Origin: Thinopyrum elongatum
Lineage: Eukaryota > Streptophyta > Magnoliopsida > Poales > Poaceae
Direction: 5' to 3'
Assembly: GCA_011799875.1 (NCBI GenBank)
Contig: CM022299.1
Location: 210,744,070 to 210,808,069, forward strand
DNA: 64,000 nucleotides
The translations under genes and the position numbers were made by a program. The notes below the pieces were generated by a model that ran no database searches, was not told the origin of the DNA, and worked only from the letters and a program-made list of their open reading frames with translations. Shown here one piece after another: positions 12,431-23,992 of the stretch (its first letter is position 1; every line of letters starts with the position of its first letter).

Positions 12431-13693
12431 ATAGGGGAGCTATACGTGAGCTATTGATCTATAACATAGATATGCAAATACTATCAGGACTAAGTTCATG
12501 ATAAATTAAGTTCAATTAATCAAATTGCTTAAGAACTCCCACTTAGATAGACATCCCTCAAGTCATCTAAATGATACGTGATCCAAATCAACTAAACCAT
12601 GTCCGATCATCACGTGAGATGGAGTAGTCATCAAAGGTGAACATCTCTATGTTGATCATATCTACTATATGATTCACGTTCGACCTTTCGGTCTCCAGTG
12701 TTCTAAGGCCATGTTTATACATGCCAGGCTCGTCAAGTTTAACCCGAGTATTCCAGATGTGCAAAACTGTCTTGTACCCGTTGTATTTGAACATAGAGTC
12801 TATCACACCCGATCATCATGTGGTGTCTCAACACGACGAACTGTCGCAATGGTGCATACTCAGGGAGAACACTTATACCTTGAAATTTAGATAAGGGATC
12901 ATCTTATAATGCTACCGCCGTACTAAGCAAAATAAGATGCATAAAAGATAAACATCACATGCAATCAAAATATGTGACATGATATGGCCATCATCATCTC
13001 GTGCTTTTGATCTCCATCTCTAAAGCATCGTCATGATCTCCATCGTCACCAACTCGACACCTTGATCTCCATCATTGCGTTGTGGTCATCTCACCAACTA
13101 TTGCTTCTACAACTATTGCTAACGCATAGTGATAAAGTAAAGCAATTACATGGCGTTTGCATTTCATACAATAAAGCAACAACCATAAGGCTCCTGCCAG
13201 TTGCCGATAACTTTTACAAAACATGATCATCTCATACAACAACGTATATCACATCATGTCTTGACCATATCACATCACAACATGCCCTGCAAAAACAAGT
13301 TAGACGTCCTCTACTTTGTTGTTGCAAGTTTTACGTGGCTGCTACAGGCTTCTAGCACGAACCGTTCTTACCTATGCATCAAAACCACAACGGTGATTTA
13401 TCAAGTTTGCTGTTTTAACCTTCAACAAGGACCGGCCACAGTCAAATTCAATTCAACTAAAGTAGGAGAAACAGACACCCGCCAGCCACCTTTATGCAAA
13501 ACTAGTTGCATGTCTGTCGGTGGAACCGGTCTCATGAATGTGGTCATGTAAGGTTGGTCCGGGCTGCTTCATCCAACAATACCGTCGAATCAAAATAAGA
13601 CATTGGTGGTAAGCAGTATGACAATCACCGCCCACAACTCTTTGTGTTCTACTCGTGCATATCATCTACGCATAGACATGGCTCTGATACCAC
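12431..13693 (-). other. 5' leader of element B with primer binding site
   Basis: This non-coding leader lies between the 5' LTR and gag. The primer site TGGTATCAGAGCCATG (minus strand, 13677-13692) lies directly inside the LTR and is complementary to the initiator tRNA-Met, as in other BARE-type Copia elements. The same leader sequence appears in the opposite orientation at 25933-27169 in element F. Confidence 0.8.
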
Positions 13694-15469
13694 TGTTGGG
13701 AAACATAGCATGCAATTTAAAAAAAATCCTACGCTCACGCAAGATCTATCTAGGAGATGCATAGCAATGAGAGGGGGAGAGTGTGTCTACGTACCCTTGT
13801 AGACCGAAAGCGGAAGCGTTTGACAACGCGGTTGATGTAGTGGAACTTCTAGCTCCGACCAATCAAGTACCGAACGTACAACACCTCCGAGTTCTGCACA
13901 TGTTTAGCTCAATGACGTCCCTCGTCCTCTTGATCCAGCAAGGTGTCGAGGAAGTAGATGAGTTCCATCAGCACGACGGCATGGTGACGGTGTTGGTGAA
14001 GTGATCCGTGCAGGGCTTCGCCTAAGCACTACGAAGATATGACCGGAGGCGTAAACTGTGGTGGGGGGCGCCGCACACGGCTAACAATTGTTGTTGTGTG
14101 TTCTAGGCGCCCCCCTCCTCATATATATAGGTGGGAGGGAGAGGGGAGAGGCCAAGGGGTGCCCCAAGTGGGGCCGAATCCCACTTGGGCTCCTGCCCTG
14201 GTTCGCCCCCCGCCTTCCTTGTATAGGCGCCTGGGGAAGGAAGGGGGAGGTGGCGCCCCCCTTTCCTTTCTCCCATGAGGAGGGGAAGGATGGAGGGACT
14301 TGCCCTCCACCCTTTCCTTTCCCTACGGCTGGCCGGCCTGGTGGAGGGGCGCACCAGCCCCTTGTGGGCTGGTCTGTCCCTCCCTTGGCCCATTAAGCCC
14401 ATATCTTTGTCGGGGGTGCCCGGAACCCCTTCCGGTGACCCTATATGTACTCGGTACCCTCCGGAACACTTCCGGTGTCCGAATACCATCGTCCTATATA
14501 TCAATCTTTACCTCTCAACCATTTTGAGACTCCTCATCATGTCCGTGATCTCATCCGGGACTCCGAACAACATTCGGTCACCAAATCACATAACTCATAT
14601 AATACTAAATCGTCATCGAACGTTAAGCGTGCGGACCCTACGGGTTCGAGAACTATGTAGACATGACCGAGACACTTCTCCTGTCAATAACCAATAGCGG
14701 AACCTAGATGCTCATATTGGCTCCCACATATTCTACGAAGAGCTTTATCGGTCGAACCGTTATGACAACATCCGTTATTCCCTTTGTCCATTGGTATGTT
14801 ACTTGCCCGAGATTCGATCGTCGGTATCCACATACCTAGTTCAATCTCGTTAACGGCAAGTCTCTTTACTCGTTTCATAATACATCATCCTGTAACTAAC
14901 TCATTAGTCACTTTGCTTACAAGGCTTCTTATGATGTGTATTACCGAGAGGGCCCAGAGATACCTCTCCGATACTCGAAGTGACAAATCCTAATCTCGAT
15001 CTATGCCAACCCAACAAACACCTTCGGAGATACCTGTAGAGCATCTTTATAATCACCCAGTTACGTTGTGATGTTTGATAGCACACAAGGCATTCCTCCG
15101 GTATCCGGGAGTTGCATAATCTCATAGTCGAAGGAATATGTATTTGACATGAAGAAAGCAATAGGAATAAAACTGAACGATCAATATGCTATGCTAACAG
15201 ATGGGTCTTGTCCATCACATCATTCTCCTAATGATGTGATCCCATTCATCCAATGACAACACATTTCTATGGTTAGGAAACTTAACCATCTTTGATTAAT
15301 GAGCTAGTCTAGTAGAGGCTTACTAGGGACATGGTGTTTTGTCTATGTATCCACACATGTATCAAGTTTCCGGTTAATACAATTCTAGCATGAATAATAA
15401 ACATTTATCATGATATAAGGAAATATAAAATAACAACTTTATTATTGCCTCTAGGGCATATTTCCTTCA
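13694..15469 (-). repeat. 5' LTR of element B (1,776 bp)
   Basis: It matches the 3' LTR (6813-8596) over its whole length with scattered substitutions. Indels account for the 8 bp length difference. It is bounded by TGTTGGGAAACA and CATATTTCCTTCA and followed by the target duplication GGCTT. Confidence 0.93.
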
Positions 15470-15910
15470 GGCTTGAGGACCCATTGCGAGCCATTCTTCC
15501 TCACGCTGCTCTGCTTCCTCGGCCCCGCCTTCTCCTTGGGCCTCTACTGCCGCGGCGTGAAGAACTTCAACCCCGATAGGATCAAGCCCGGCAACCTCCT
15601 CCGCATCGTGCTCCTTGCTCCTTTCGTTAGAAGAGACTTCACCTTCAGCCTCCTCCTCCTCTTCTTCGGGCCTCGCCTTCCCAGCAGCCCAGAGCGCTTT
15701 GTCCTCTTCGATCCACTTCCTGATAAATTCTACCTCTGCCTTGGAGGTACGCTTGAATATTTTACCCTCCACCATGGAAGCCCTTTCTTCCAGAATAGAG
15801 ACCCACTGCATCTCTGCATCTAGTTCGAGCAGTTGCCAGTCATCCTCGACTCCATAAGCATTGCAGTCAGGCATCCACTTCAGAATTTGGTCCCGAGCGA
15901 AGTTGATATG

Positions 15911-17509
15911 TGATGTTTGCTTGAACTACGTCGGTATTTCCCCAAAGAGGAAGGGATGATGCAGCACAACAACGGTAGGTATTTCCCTCAGTGATGAGAC
16001 CAAGGTTATCGAACCAGTAGGAGAACCAAGCAACACTACGTAAACAACACCTGCACACAAAGAACAAATACTTGCAACCCGACGTGTTAAAGGGGTTGTC
16101 AATCCCTTTCGGGTAACGGCGCCAGAAATTGGCAAACGGACATGAGAAAGTTGTAATAGATTGATAGATGCAAATAAAAGAAAATAAAATTCAGCGAGGT
16201 ATTTTTGGGTTTTTGATAATATAGATCTGAAAATAAAAGTGGCAAATGAATAAAAAGGAAAATAGCAAAATAGATCTGAAAATATATCATGAGAAAATAG
16301 TTCCGGGGGCCGTAGATTTCACTAGTGGCTTCTCTCGAGAAAAATAGCATACGGTGGGTAAACAAATTACTGTTGGGCAATTGATATAACTTCAAATAAT
16401 TATGATGATATCCAGGCAATGATCATTATATGGGCATCACGTCCAAGATTAGTAGACCGACTCCTACCTGCATCTACTACTATTACTCCACACATCGACC
16501 GCTATCCATCATGCATCTAGTGTATTAAGTTCATGGAGAAACGGAGTAATGCAATAAGAACGATGACATGATGTAGACAAGATCTATTTATGTAGAAATA
16601 GACTCCATCTTGTTATCCTTAATAGCAATGATACATACGTGTCGGTTCCCCTTCTGTCACTGGGATCAAGCACCGTAAGATCGAACCCATCACAAAGCAC
16701 CTCTTCCGATGGCAAGAAAAATTGATCTAGTTGGCCTAACTATTCCAAAGATTCGAAGAAGAAATATGAGGCTATACGTAATCATGCATATAAGAGATAA
16801 AAAGACTCAAATAACTTTCATGGATAAAAACATAGATCTGATCATAAACTCAAAGTTCATCGGATCCCAACAAACACACCGCAAAAAGAGTTACATCAAA
16901 TAGATCTCCAAGAGACCATTGTATTGAGAATCAAAAGAGAGAGAGGAAGCCATCTAGCTACTACCTACGGACCCGTAGGTCTACAATGAACTACTCACGC
17001 ATCATCGGGGAGGGACCAATGAGGATGATGAACCCCTCCGTGATGGTGTCTAGATTGGATCTGTGGTTTCTGGAACTTGCGGCGGCTGGAATTGCTTTTC
17101 GTCGACTCCCCTAGGGTTTTTGGATGTCCAGGGTATTTATAGAGCAAAGGGGCGATGCGGGAGGCGGCCGAGGTGGGCACAACCCATCTGGGCGCGCCTG
17201 GGCCCCCAGGCGCGCCCTGGTGGGTTGTGCTCCCCTCGGAGCCCCCCTCAGGTACTTTCTTGGCCCAACTTTTGTCTTTTGGTCCCGAAAAAATCACCAA
17301 AAAGTTTCGCTGCGTTTGGACTCCATTTGGTGTTGATTTCCTGTGAAGTAAAAAACAAGCAAAAAACAGCAACTGGCACTGGGCACTATGTCAATAGGTT
17401 AGTCCCAAAAAATGATATAAAGTTGCTATAAAATGATTGTAAAACATCCAAGAATGATAATATAACAACATGGAACAATCAAAAGTTATAGATACATTGA
17501 GACGTATCA
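15911..17509 (-). repeat. 3' LTR of element C (1,599 bp)
   Basis: On the minus strand it starts TGATACGTCTCAATG and ends ...CAAGCAAACATCA. A TATAAATA box (minus, 17134-17141) is its likely promoter. An internal AATTTCTGGCGCCGTTACC block at about 16109-16128 copies the real primer-site region. Confidence 0.93.
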
Positions 17510-17523
17510 GCATCCCCAAGCTT
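17510..17523 (-). other. Polypurine tract of element C
   Basis: AAGCTTGGGGATGC on the minus strand lies immediately before the 3' LTR, as expected for plus-strand priming. Similar AAGCTT/AGGGGATGC copies occur inside the element near 19260, 19321 and 20558. Confidence 0.75.
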
Positions 17524-19996
17524 AATTCCTACTCGTCCTCGAGTAGGTAAATGATAAAAAACAGAATTTTTGATGTGGAATGCTGCCTAACATGTTCATT
17601 ACATATTCTTTTCTTTGTAGCATGGACATTTGGAATTTTATATGATTCAAAGCAATAGTCTAGTTTTGACATGAAGATTTCAATACTCAAGCATATCAAC
17701 AAGCAACCATGTCTTTCAAAATATCAACACTAAAGCAAGTTATCCTTAGCCCATTATGCTCAATCATTGATCCATTCATGAAACACACTCGCATATTAGC
17801 CACACCCAATGCTCAAGTATGATCATAGTGCCCCTTAGTTGGTGCTTTATAAGAGAAAATGGGGACTCAAAATAAAATACAAATTGCATAAACTAAAAGA
17901 AAGGCCCTTCGCAGAGGGAAGTAGGGATTTGTAGAGGTTCCAGAGCTCAAAGGGAAAAAAGTAGAGATAAAACATTTTGGGTGGCATGCTTTTCCTGTCA
18001 ACGAAAACGATTGAGTAGTTCCCAATACTTTCCATGCTAGATATATCATAGGCGGTTCCCAAATAGAAAATAAAGTTTATTCCTTTTTCAACCATACTTT
18101 CACTTTCCATGGCTAGCCGTATCCACGGGTGCCTTCCATACCAACACTTTCCAAGGAATTTATTATTTGACAACATAAAGTAAATTCATTTTTCATTTCG
18201 GGATTGGGCATCCCTAATACCTTTGCCGTACTCTCGTGCAACGACAAGTGAATAAACACTCATCTTGAGAATAACACATCTAGCATGGAAATATATCAGC
18301 CACCCCCTACCGTTTCATGAGCGGTACGAGCACACAAAAGAGAAATTTATATTGAAATTAGAGATGGCACATACAAATTTGCTTAGAAAGGCACGGAAAT
18401 ACCGCATATAGGTAGGTATAGTGGACTCATATGGCAAAACTGGTTTAAGGATTTTGGATGCACAAGTAGTGATCATACTTAGTGCAAATGAAGGCTAGCA
18501 AAAGATTGAGAAGCATCCAACCAAGAAACGAAAAATCTCATAAGCGAGCATTAAGCATAACTAACACCGAATAATACACCACAAGTAGGATGTAATTTCA
18601 TTGCATAACTATTGACTTTCGTGCTTGCATAGGGAATCACAAACCTTAACACCAATATTCTTACTAAAGCATAATTACACATCAACATGACTCACATATT
18701 ATATCAACATATCGCAAAACTATTACAAGGAATCAAGTTTATTTTGTCCGATGATCTTCATGAAAGTTTTTATTATATCTCTCTTGAGTATCTATCACTT
18801 TGGGACTAATTTCATTTGTTGCTTTTGATAGCTCAAACGAATCTAACTGAAGAACATGTGCATAAAATTTTCTTCTCTCAAAATAATTTAAGTGAAGCAA
18901 GAGTGAATTTCTAAAAAAATTACTAACTCTCAAATAAATCTAAGTGAAGCATGAGATCATTTATTCAAAAATACTAAAGCACACCATGCTCAAAAAGATA
19001 TAAGTGAAGCACTAGAGCAATTCCACAGCTCATAAAGATTTAAGTGAAGCATAGAGAGCAATTCTAACAAGTCATAGCATAATTTTGGCTCTCTCAAATA
19101 GGTGTGTCCAGCAAGGATTCATGACTAAAAATAAAAAGCAAAACAAGCAAAGACTCATGTCATACAAGACGCTCCAAGCAAAACTCATGATATGTGACGA
19201 ATAAAAATATAGCTCCAAGTAAAATACCGATGGTCGTTAGAAGAAAGAGGGGATGCCACTCGGGCATCCTCAAGCTTAGTTGCTTGATTCTCTTTGGATA
19301 ATGGCTTGGGGTGCCATGGGGCATCCCCAAGCTTAGGCTCTTCTTACTCCTTATTCCTTCATCCATCGTAATCTCACCCAAAACTTGAAAACTTCAATCA
19401 CACAAAACTCAACAAAACCTTCATGAGATCCGTTAGTATAAGAAAACCAATCTTTACTTTAAGTACTATAGAAAACCCAATCAAATTTTGTTCTTGCATT
19501 ATATCTACTGTATTCTAACTTTACCATGGCTCATACCCCCCAATTCAAACCATAGATTCATCAAAACAAGCACACAATGCAAAGAAAACAGAATCTGTCA
19601 ATAACAGAACAGTCTGTAAAGATGCGAATTGTTCTCATACTTCTGTAACAGCAAAAATTTGGAAACATTAGGACAACAGAGGAAATTTATATATAAATCT
19701 TGTGTAAAAAATTCAGGTTTTTCGTCGCTTCTGTGAATTTTCAAAATTGTTTAACTGGACGCAAAAGTTTCTGTTTTCCAACAAGATCAAATCAACTATC
19801 ACCAAAGCTATCCTAAAGGCTTTACTTGGCACAAACACTAATTAAAACACAAAAAACACAATCATAACAGTAGCATAATTTTGAAAATACTCAAGATCAG
19901 AAAGAAAAAGATGAAAATAAATTTTATTCATTGGGTTGCCTCCCAACAAGCGCTATCGTTTTACGCCCCTAGCTAGGCATAAGATTTCAACGATGC
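17524..19996 (-). other. 3' interior of element C, non-coding
   Basis: About 2.5 kb of AT-rich sequence has no recognisable protein domain on either strand. It contains a degenerate repeat block (18877-19070) and PPT-like motifs near 19260-19335. In Athila-type elements the region after the coding part is often long and non-coding; here it makes up most of the interior. Confidence 0.6.
18877..19070. repeat. Degenerate tandem repeat in element C, four units
   Basis: Four units each carry CTCAWAAA...TTTAAGTGAAGCA, with AAGTGAAGC at 18890, 18942, 19002 and 19042, so spacing is 40-60 bp. The text between the cores is also similar (AGAGCAATTYY). No function is apparent. Confidence 0.65.
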
Positions 19997-20811
19997 TCAC
20001 ACAAAAGATAATAATTGAAACACAAAGAGAGCATCATGAAATATGTGACAAACACATTTAAGTCTAATGTACTTCCTATGCATAGGAATTTTATAGGAAA
20101 ACAAATTATCAAGACAAGAAATATCTAGCATATGCGAAGGAGAGGAATAAAACATTGACAATCTCAACTTAAAGAGAGGTAATTTAGTAACATGAAAATT
20201 TCTACAACCATATTTTCCTCTCTCATAATAATTACATGTAGGATCATAATCAAATTCAACAATATAACTATCACATAAAAAATTCTCTTCATGATCCACA
20301 TGCATGCAAAGTTGACACTCTTCCAAAATAGTTGGATTATCATCAAATAAAGTCATGACCACTCCAAGCCCACTTTTATAAAAAAATATCATAAGATTGA
20401 ACACTCTTCAAGTATGTGGGAGTATTATTATATAAAGTTGACGCTCTTCCAAACCCACTTTCGCAAGCATATTCATCATGAGGTTTAAATAAATTTTCAA
20501 GATCATAAGAATCATTATCACCCCAATCTGCAATAAGTAGTGGACATAGCAATATTAGCATCCCCAAGCCTGGGGTTTTGCATATTATTAGCACAATTGA
20601 AATTAATAGAATTTATAATAACATCATTGCAATCATGCTTTTCATCCAAAGAGCTATAATGAATCAATTCATAAATTTCTTTGTTTAACACTTCATCACA
20701 ATTTTTAGATTCATAAATCTCAAGCAAAACTTTATAAAGATAATCTAGTGAATTCAATGGTTCGTCATAATTGGATCTTTTAAAAAGATTAGCAAGTGGA
20801 TGAGGATCCAT
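19997..20811 (-). pseudogene. Decayed ORF of element C, unknown function
   Basis: Three overlapping minus-strand frames (20811-20518, 20594-20376, 20404-19997) read as one protein of about 260 residues with two frameshifts. It begins MDPHPLANLFKRSNYDEPL and is rich in Asp, Glu, Tyr and Cys, with CQLCMHVDHEENFLCD and GKYGCRNFHV segments. Similar hypothetical proteins are common in wheat annotations and belong to this retroelement type. I recognise no catalytic domain. It sits just after the leader, where gag would be, so a structural role is possible but unproven. Confidence 0.6.
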
Positions 20812-21020
20812 ATCAATAGATTTTTAGCAAGCAAAGATGCAAGCAAATAGAAGACACATGTCAACACAAGCAAACAAGAGATCAGATGAGAAAAAGGCGG
20901 GCGAGTAAAACGGCAAATTTTTGTGAAGTGGGAGAGATGAAAATGAGAGGCAAATGGAAAATAATGTAAATTGCAAGGAGATGAGATTTGTGATTGGGAA
21001 CCTGATAGATGTTGATGATG

Positions 21021-21040
21021 TCTCCCCGGCAACGGCGCCA
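21021..21040 (-). other. Primer binding site of element C
   Basis: TGGCGCCGTTGCCGGGGAGA on the minus strand starts 11 bp inside the 5' LTR end (LTR ends ...AACATCA at 21052). It is the classic primer site of Triticeae Athila-type Gypsy elements. Confidence 0.85.
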
Positions 21041-21051
21041 GAAATTCCTTT

Positions 21052-22649
21052 TGATGTTTGCTTGAACTACGTCGGTATTTCCCCAAAGAGGAAGGGATGA
21101 TGCAGCACAGCAATGGTAGGTATTCCCTCAGTGATGAGACCAAGGTTATCGAACCATTAGGAGAACCAAGCAACACTACGTAAACAGCACCTGCACACAA
21201 AGAACAAATACTTGCAACCCGACATGTTAAAGGGGTTGATAATCCCTTTCAGGTAACGGCGCCAGAAATTGGCAAACGGATGTGATAAAGTTGTAATAGA
21301 TTGATAGATGAAAATAAAAGCAAATAAAATTCAGCGAGGTATTTTTGGGTTTTTGATAATATAGATCTGAAAATAAAAGTGGCAAATAAATAAAAAGGCA
21401 AATAGCAAAATAGATCTGAAAATATATGATGAGAAAATCGACCCGGGGCCGTAGATTTCACTAGTGGCTTCTCTCGAGAAAAATAGCATACGGTGGGTAA
21501 ACAAATTACTGTTGGGCAATTGATAGAACTTCAAATAATTATGATGATATCTAGGCAATGATCATTATATAGGCATCACGTCCAAGATTAGTAGACTGAC
21601 TCCTGCCTGCATCTACTACTATTACTCCACACATCGACCGCTATCCAACATGCATCTAGTGTATTAAGTTCATGGAGAAACGGAGTAATGCAATAAGAAT
21701 GATGACATGATGTGGACAAGATCTATTTATGTAGAAATAGACCCCATCTTGTTATCCTTAATAGCAACGATACATACGTGTCGGTTCCCCTTCTGTCACT
21801 GGGATCTAGCACCGTAAGATCGAACCCATCACAAAGCACCTCTTCCGATGGCAAGAAAAATCGATCTAGTTGGCCTAACTAAACCAAAGATTCGAAGAAG
21901 AAATACGAGGCTATAAGTAATCATGCATATAAGAGATCAAAAGAATCAAATAACTTTCATGGATAAAAACATAGATCTGATCATGAACTCAAAGTTCATC
22001 GAATCCCAACAAACACACCGCAAAAAGAGTTACATCATATGGATCTCCAAGAGACCATTGTATTGAGAATCAAAAGAGAGAGAGGAAGCCATCTAGCTAC
22101 TACCTACGGACCCGTAGGTCTACAATGAACTACTCACACATCATCGGAGAGGCACCAAAGGGGATGATGAACCCCTCCGTGATGGTGTCTAGATTGGATC
22201 TGTCGTTTCTGGAACTTGCGGCGGCTGGAATTGATTTTCGTCGACTCCCCTAGGGTTTTTGGATGTCTAGGCTATTTATAGAGCAAAGGGGCGGTGCGGG
22301 AGGCGGCCGAGGTGGGCACAACCCACCTGGGCGTGCTTGGGCCCCCAGGCGTGCCCTGGTGGGTTGTGCTCCCCTCGGAGCCCCCCTCGGGTACTTTCTT
22401 GGCCCAACTTGTGTCTTCTGGTCCAAAAAAAATCACCAAAAAGTTTCGCTGCGTTTGGACTCCGTTTGGTATTGATTTCCTGCGAAGTAAAAAACAAGCT
22501 AAAAACAGCAACTGGCACTGGGCACTATGTCAATCGGTTAGTCCCAAAAAATGATATAAAGTTGCTATAAAATGATTGTAAAACATGCAAGAATGATAAT
22601 ATAACAGCATGGAATAATAAAAAATTATAGATTCGTTGGAGACGTATCA
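21052..22649 (-). repeat. 5' LTR of element C (1,598 bp)
   Basis: It matches 15911-17509 with scattered changes. The minus-strand TATAAATA at 22273-22280 is the predicted promoter box. The outer end TGATACGTCTCC at 22649 is followed by the duplication ATATG. Confidence 0.93.
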
Positions 22650-23731
22650 ATATGCAGCGAGACGACCTTTGCCAGCAAATGAAATGGCCCGAGGTTGCCG
22701 AACAGCTGTTCGCACAGCCAACCGTGGCCATATATCGACAGATTGTTGACAAGGCCCGGGGACTGACGCATTCTGTCGGCAGCATCTCCATACTCCCAAG
22801 CAAATATGTCCCTCTTCTACAGCGGTGCGATGCAGCGCCGGAGAAAATCTGCCCCCACATGTTCGATGGTTAGCCTGGCAGCCTTGAGATGAGTGATTCG
22901 GTTCAATGTCGGGCAAAGCTTGTCATCAGTGAGGCCTGGTTTGCTCCAGTCGCTGCCGCGTACAATGCATTCAGTCCGCGCCACGCAAAACTCTGGGGCG
23001 TCCTTATCCTGAATCCAGCACCAATCTGCCCTCCATTCCCACCACCTGCTATGCTGCTAGCCGGGGAGATAATCCCATTCATCCCTCCTGCCTTTTGGGA
23101 TCCAGCTTATGTTTCTTGAGCGGTGGGATTTGTCTTCAATCCGTGGGCTGAAAAAGTGCCTGAACAAATCCACGTTGGGGGCAACTCCAACAAAATTCTC
23201 GCAAAAATGGGCAAAGATTGCCATGCACGCCATTGCATTGGGTGTGAAGTCCAAAAGGTGGAATCCATACACCGTCATCATGGTGCAGAAGAAATCAGAG
23301 AAGGGGGAGGTGAGGCCGCAGAGGAAATACGCGCAAAAGAAGCGGTACGAGTTTGATGGGGCCTTCTTCCCCTCCGACAAGACCACGGGTGCTCTGTGCC
23401 CTTTCGGAACTTCCCTCCCCCACATGTACGCATACTTCGCGATCAGAGTGTTACCATCCAAGTTCAACGGGAAGAAGACCACATCTTCCTGCCGCTTCCT
23501 GTCCAGCTCCTCCGCTCTCTTCTTCCTCCCCTCTGCTGCGGCATCTTTGGCAGGGACCGCCCGCTTCCCCCTCACAGCAGCGGCCTTCTTTCCCATCTTT
23601 TGGGATCACAGGGAGGGTGGAAGATCTAGCGGGGCGTTGATGGTGGATGTTGGCGTGGGGGCAGTTTCTTGGCTTGAGGAAGAAGATGAAGAAGAGAGAC
23701 AGACACGAATAAGCAGCGCCCCTGCGTGTTG

Positions 23732-23741
23732 CCTTTTTATG
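23732..23741 (-). promoter_or_regulatory. TATA-like box for the antisense gene of element A
   Basis: CATAAAAAGG on the minus strand lies about 140 bp upstream of the antisense ATG at 23596 and about 250 bp inside the 3' LTR. A pyrimidine-rich leader (TCTCTCTTCTTCATCTTC) follows. Elements D and E have TATAAAA boxes at the corresponding place, which supports a conserved antisense promoter. Confidence 0.6.
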
Positions 23742-23992
23742 GGGAACTGACGCGGGGCTGGCTCTTCGCTATCTTTCCTCGGAAAGTTACCATTTATGTA
23801 GGCGCATTACCCATTAACTACTGCTACTCCACGACCCCACGACCTGCGGTAATTACGCGGAGTGGACGTTGGATTGACTAGTCATCATAACAACTGCTGC
23901 ATGCACAACATTTCTTCGACACGTGTCCGTGCACTGTTTCGGGCCTAACCCAACGTGCCCAGCAACACGTATGGCTCAGGCCCGGGGGCTTC

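Larger units (their letters stand above)
6813..15469 (-). mobile_element. Element B: full-length Copia LTR retrotransposon (Angela-like), inserted in element A
   Basis: The ends TGTTGGGAAACG (6813) and GGGCATATTTCCTTCA (15469) are flanked by the 5 bp duplication GGCTT (6808-6812, 15470-15474). The coding strand is minus, so the right LTR is the 5' LTR. Length is 8,657 bp. Gag and pol are recognisable but broken by stops, shifts and a deleted RNase H core. It splits A's antisense gene between 15475 and 6812, and removing it restores the frame there. Confidence 0.93.
15911..22649 (-). mobile_element. Element C: complete non-autonomous Gypsy-type LTR element (Sabrina/Fatima-like)
   Basis: The element is flanked by the 5 bp duplication ATATG (15906-15910, 22650-22654). 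LTRs of 1,599 and 1,598 bp face the same way. The minus-strand primer site TGGCGCCGTTGCCGGGGA (21021-21040) and the polypurine tract (17510-17523) give the orientation. The 3.5 kb interior has no protease, reverse transcriptase or integrase, only one decayed ORF of unknown function. It is therefore a LARD-like element that must have been mobilised in trans. It splits the first coding segment of A's antisense gene. Confidence 0.92.
4315..23596 (-). pseudogene. Antisense gene of element A: PF04195-like (putative gypsy-type transposon) N-terminus with coiled-coil C-terminus, split by two insertions
   Basis: Five minus-strand coding segments belong together: 23596-22655, 15910-15475, 6812-6446, 6396-6005 and 5897-4315. 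The gaps are element C, element B, and two introns with GT...AG ends (6445-6397, 49 nt; 6004-5898, 107 nt). Total length is 3,720 nt, exactly 1,240 codons, and the frame is continuous across all four joins. The N-terminal ~200 residues (start MGKKAAAVRGKRAVPAK) contain a block with FFCAYFLCGLTSPFSDF and FTPNAMACMAIFAHFCE. It resembles the 'putative gypsy type transposon' family seen in antisense ORFs of grass Tat elements. A downstream block (RITHLKAARLTIEHVGADF) fits the same family. The middle is acidic, then serine/proline-rich. The last ~330 residues are strongly heptad-like coiled coil. Three in-frame TAG stops (23057-23059, 22817-22819, 5323-5325) make it a pseudogene. Function is unknown; family membership is by recognition. 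Confidence 0.75.

Noticed and set aside
18877..19070. Evenly spaced AAGTGAAGC units as a CRISPR-like array
   Set aside because: Spacing is irregular, the spacers are related to each other, and the context is a plant retroelement.
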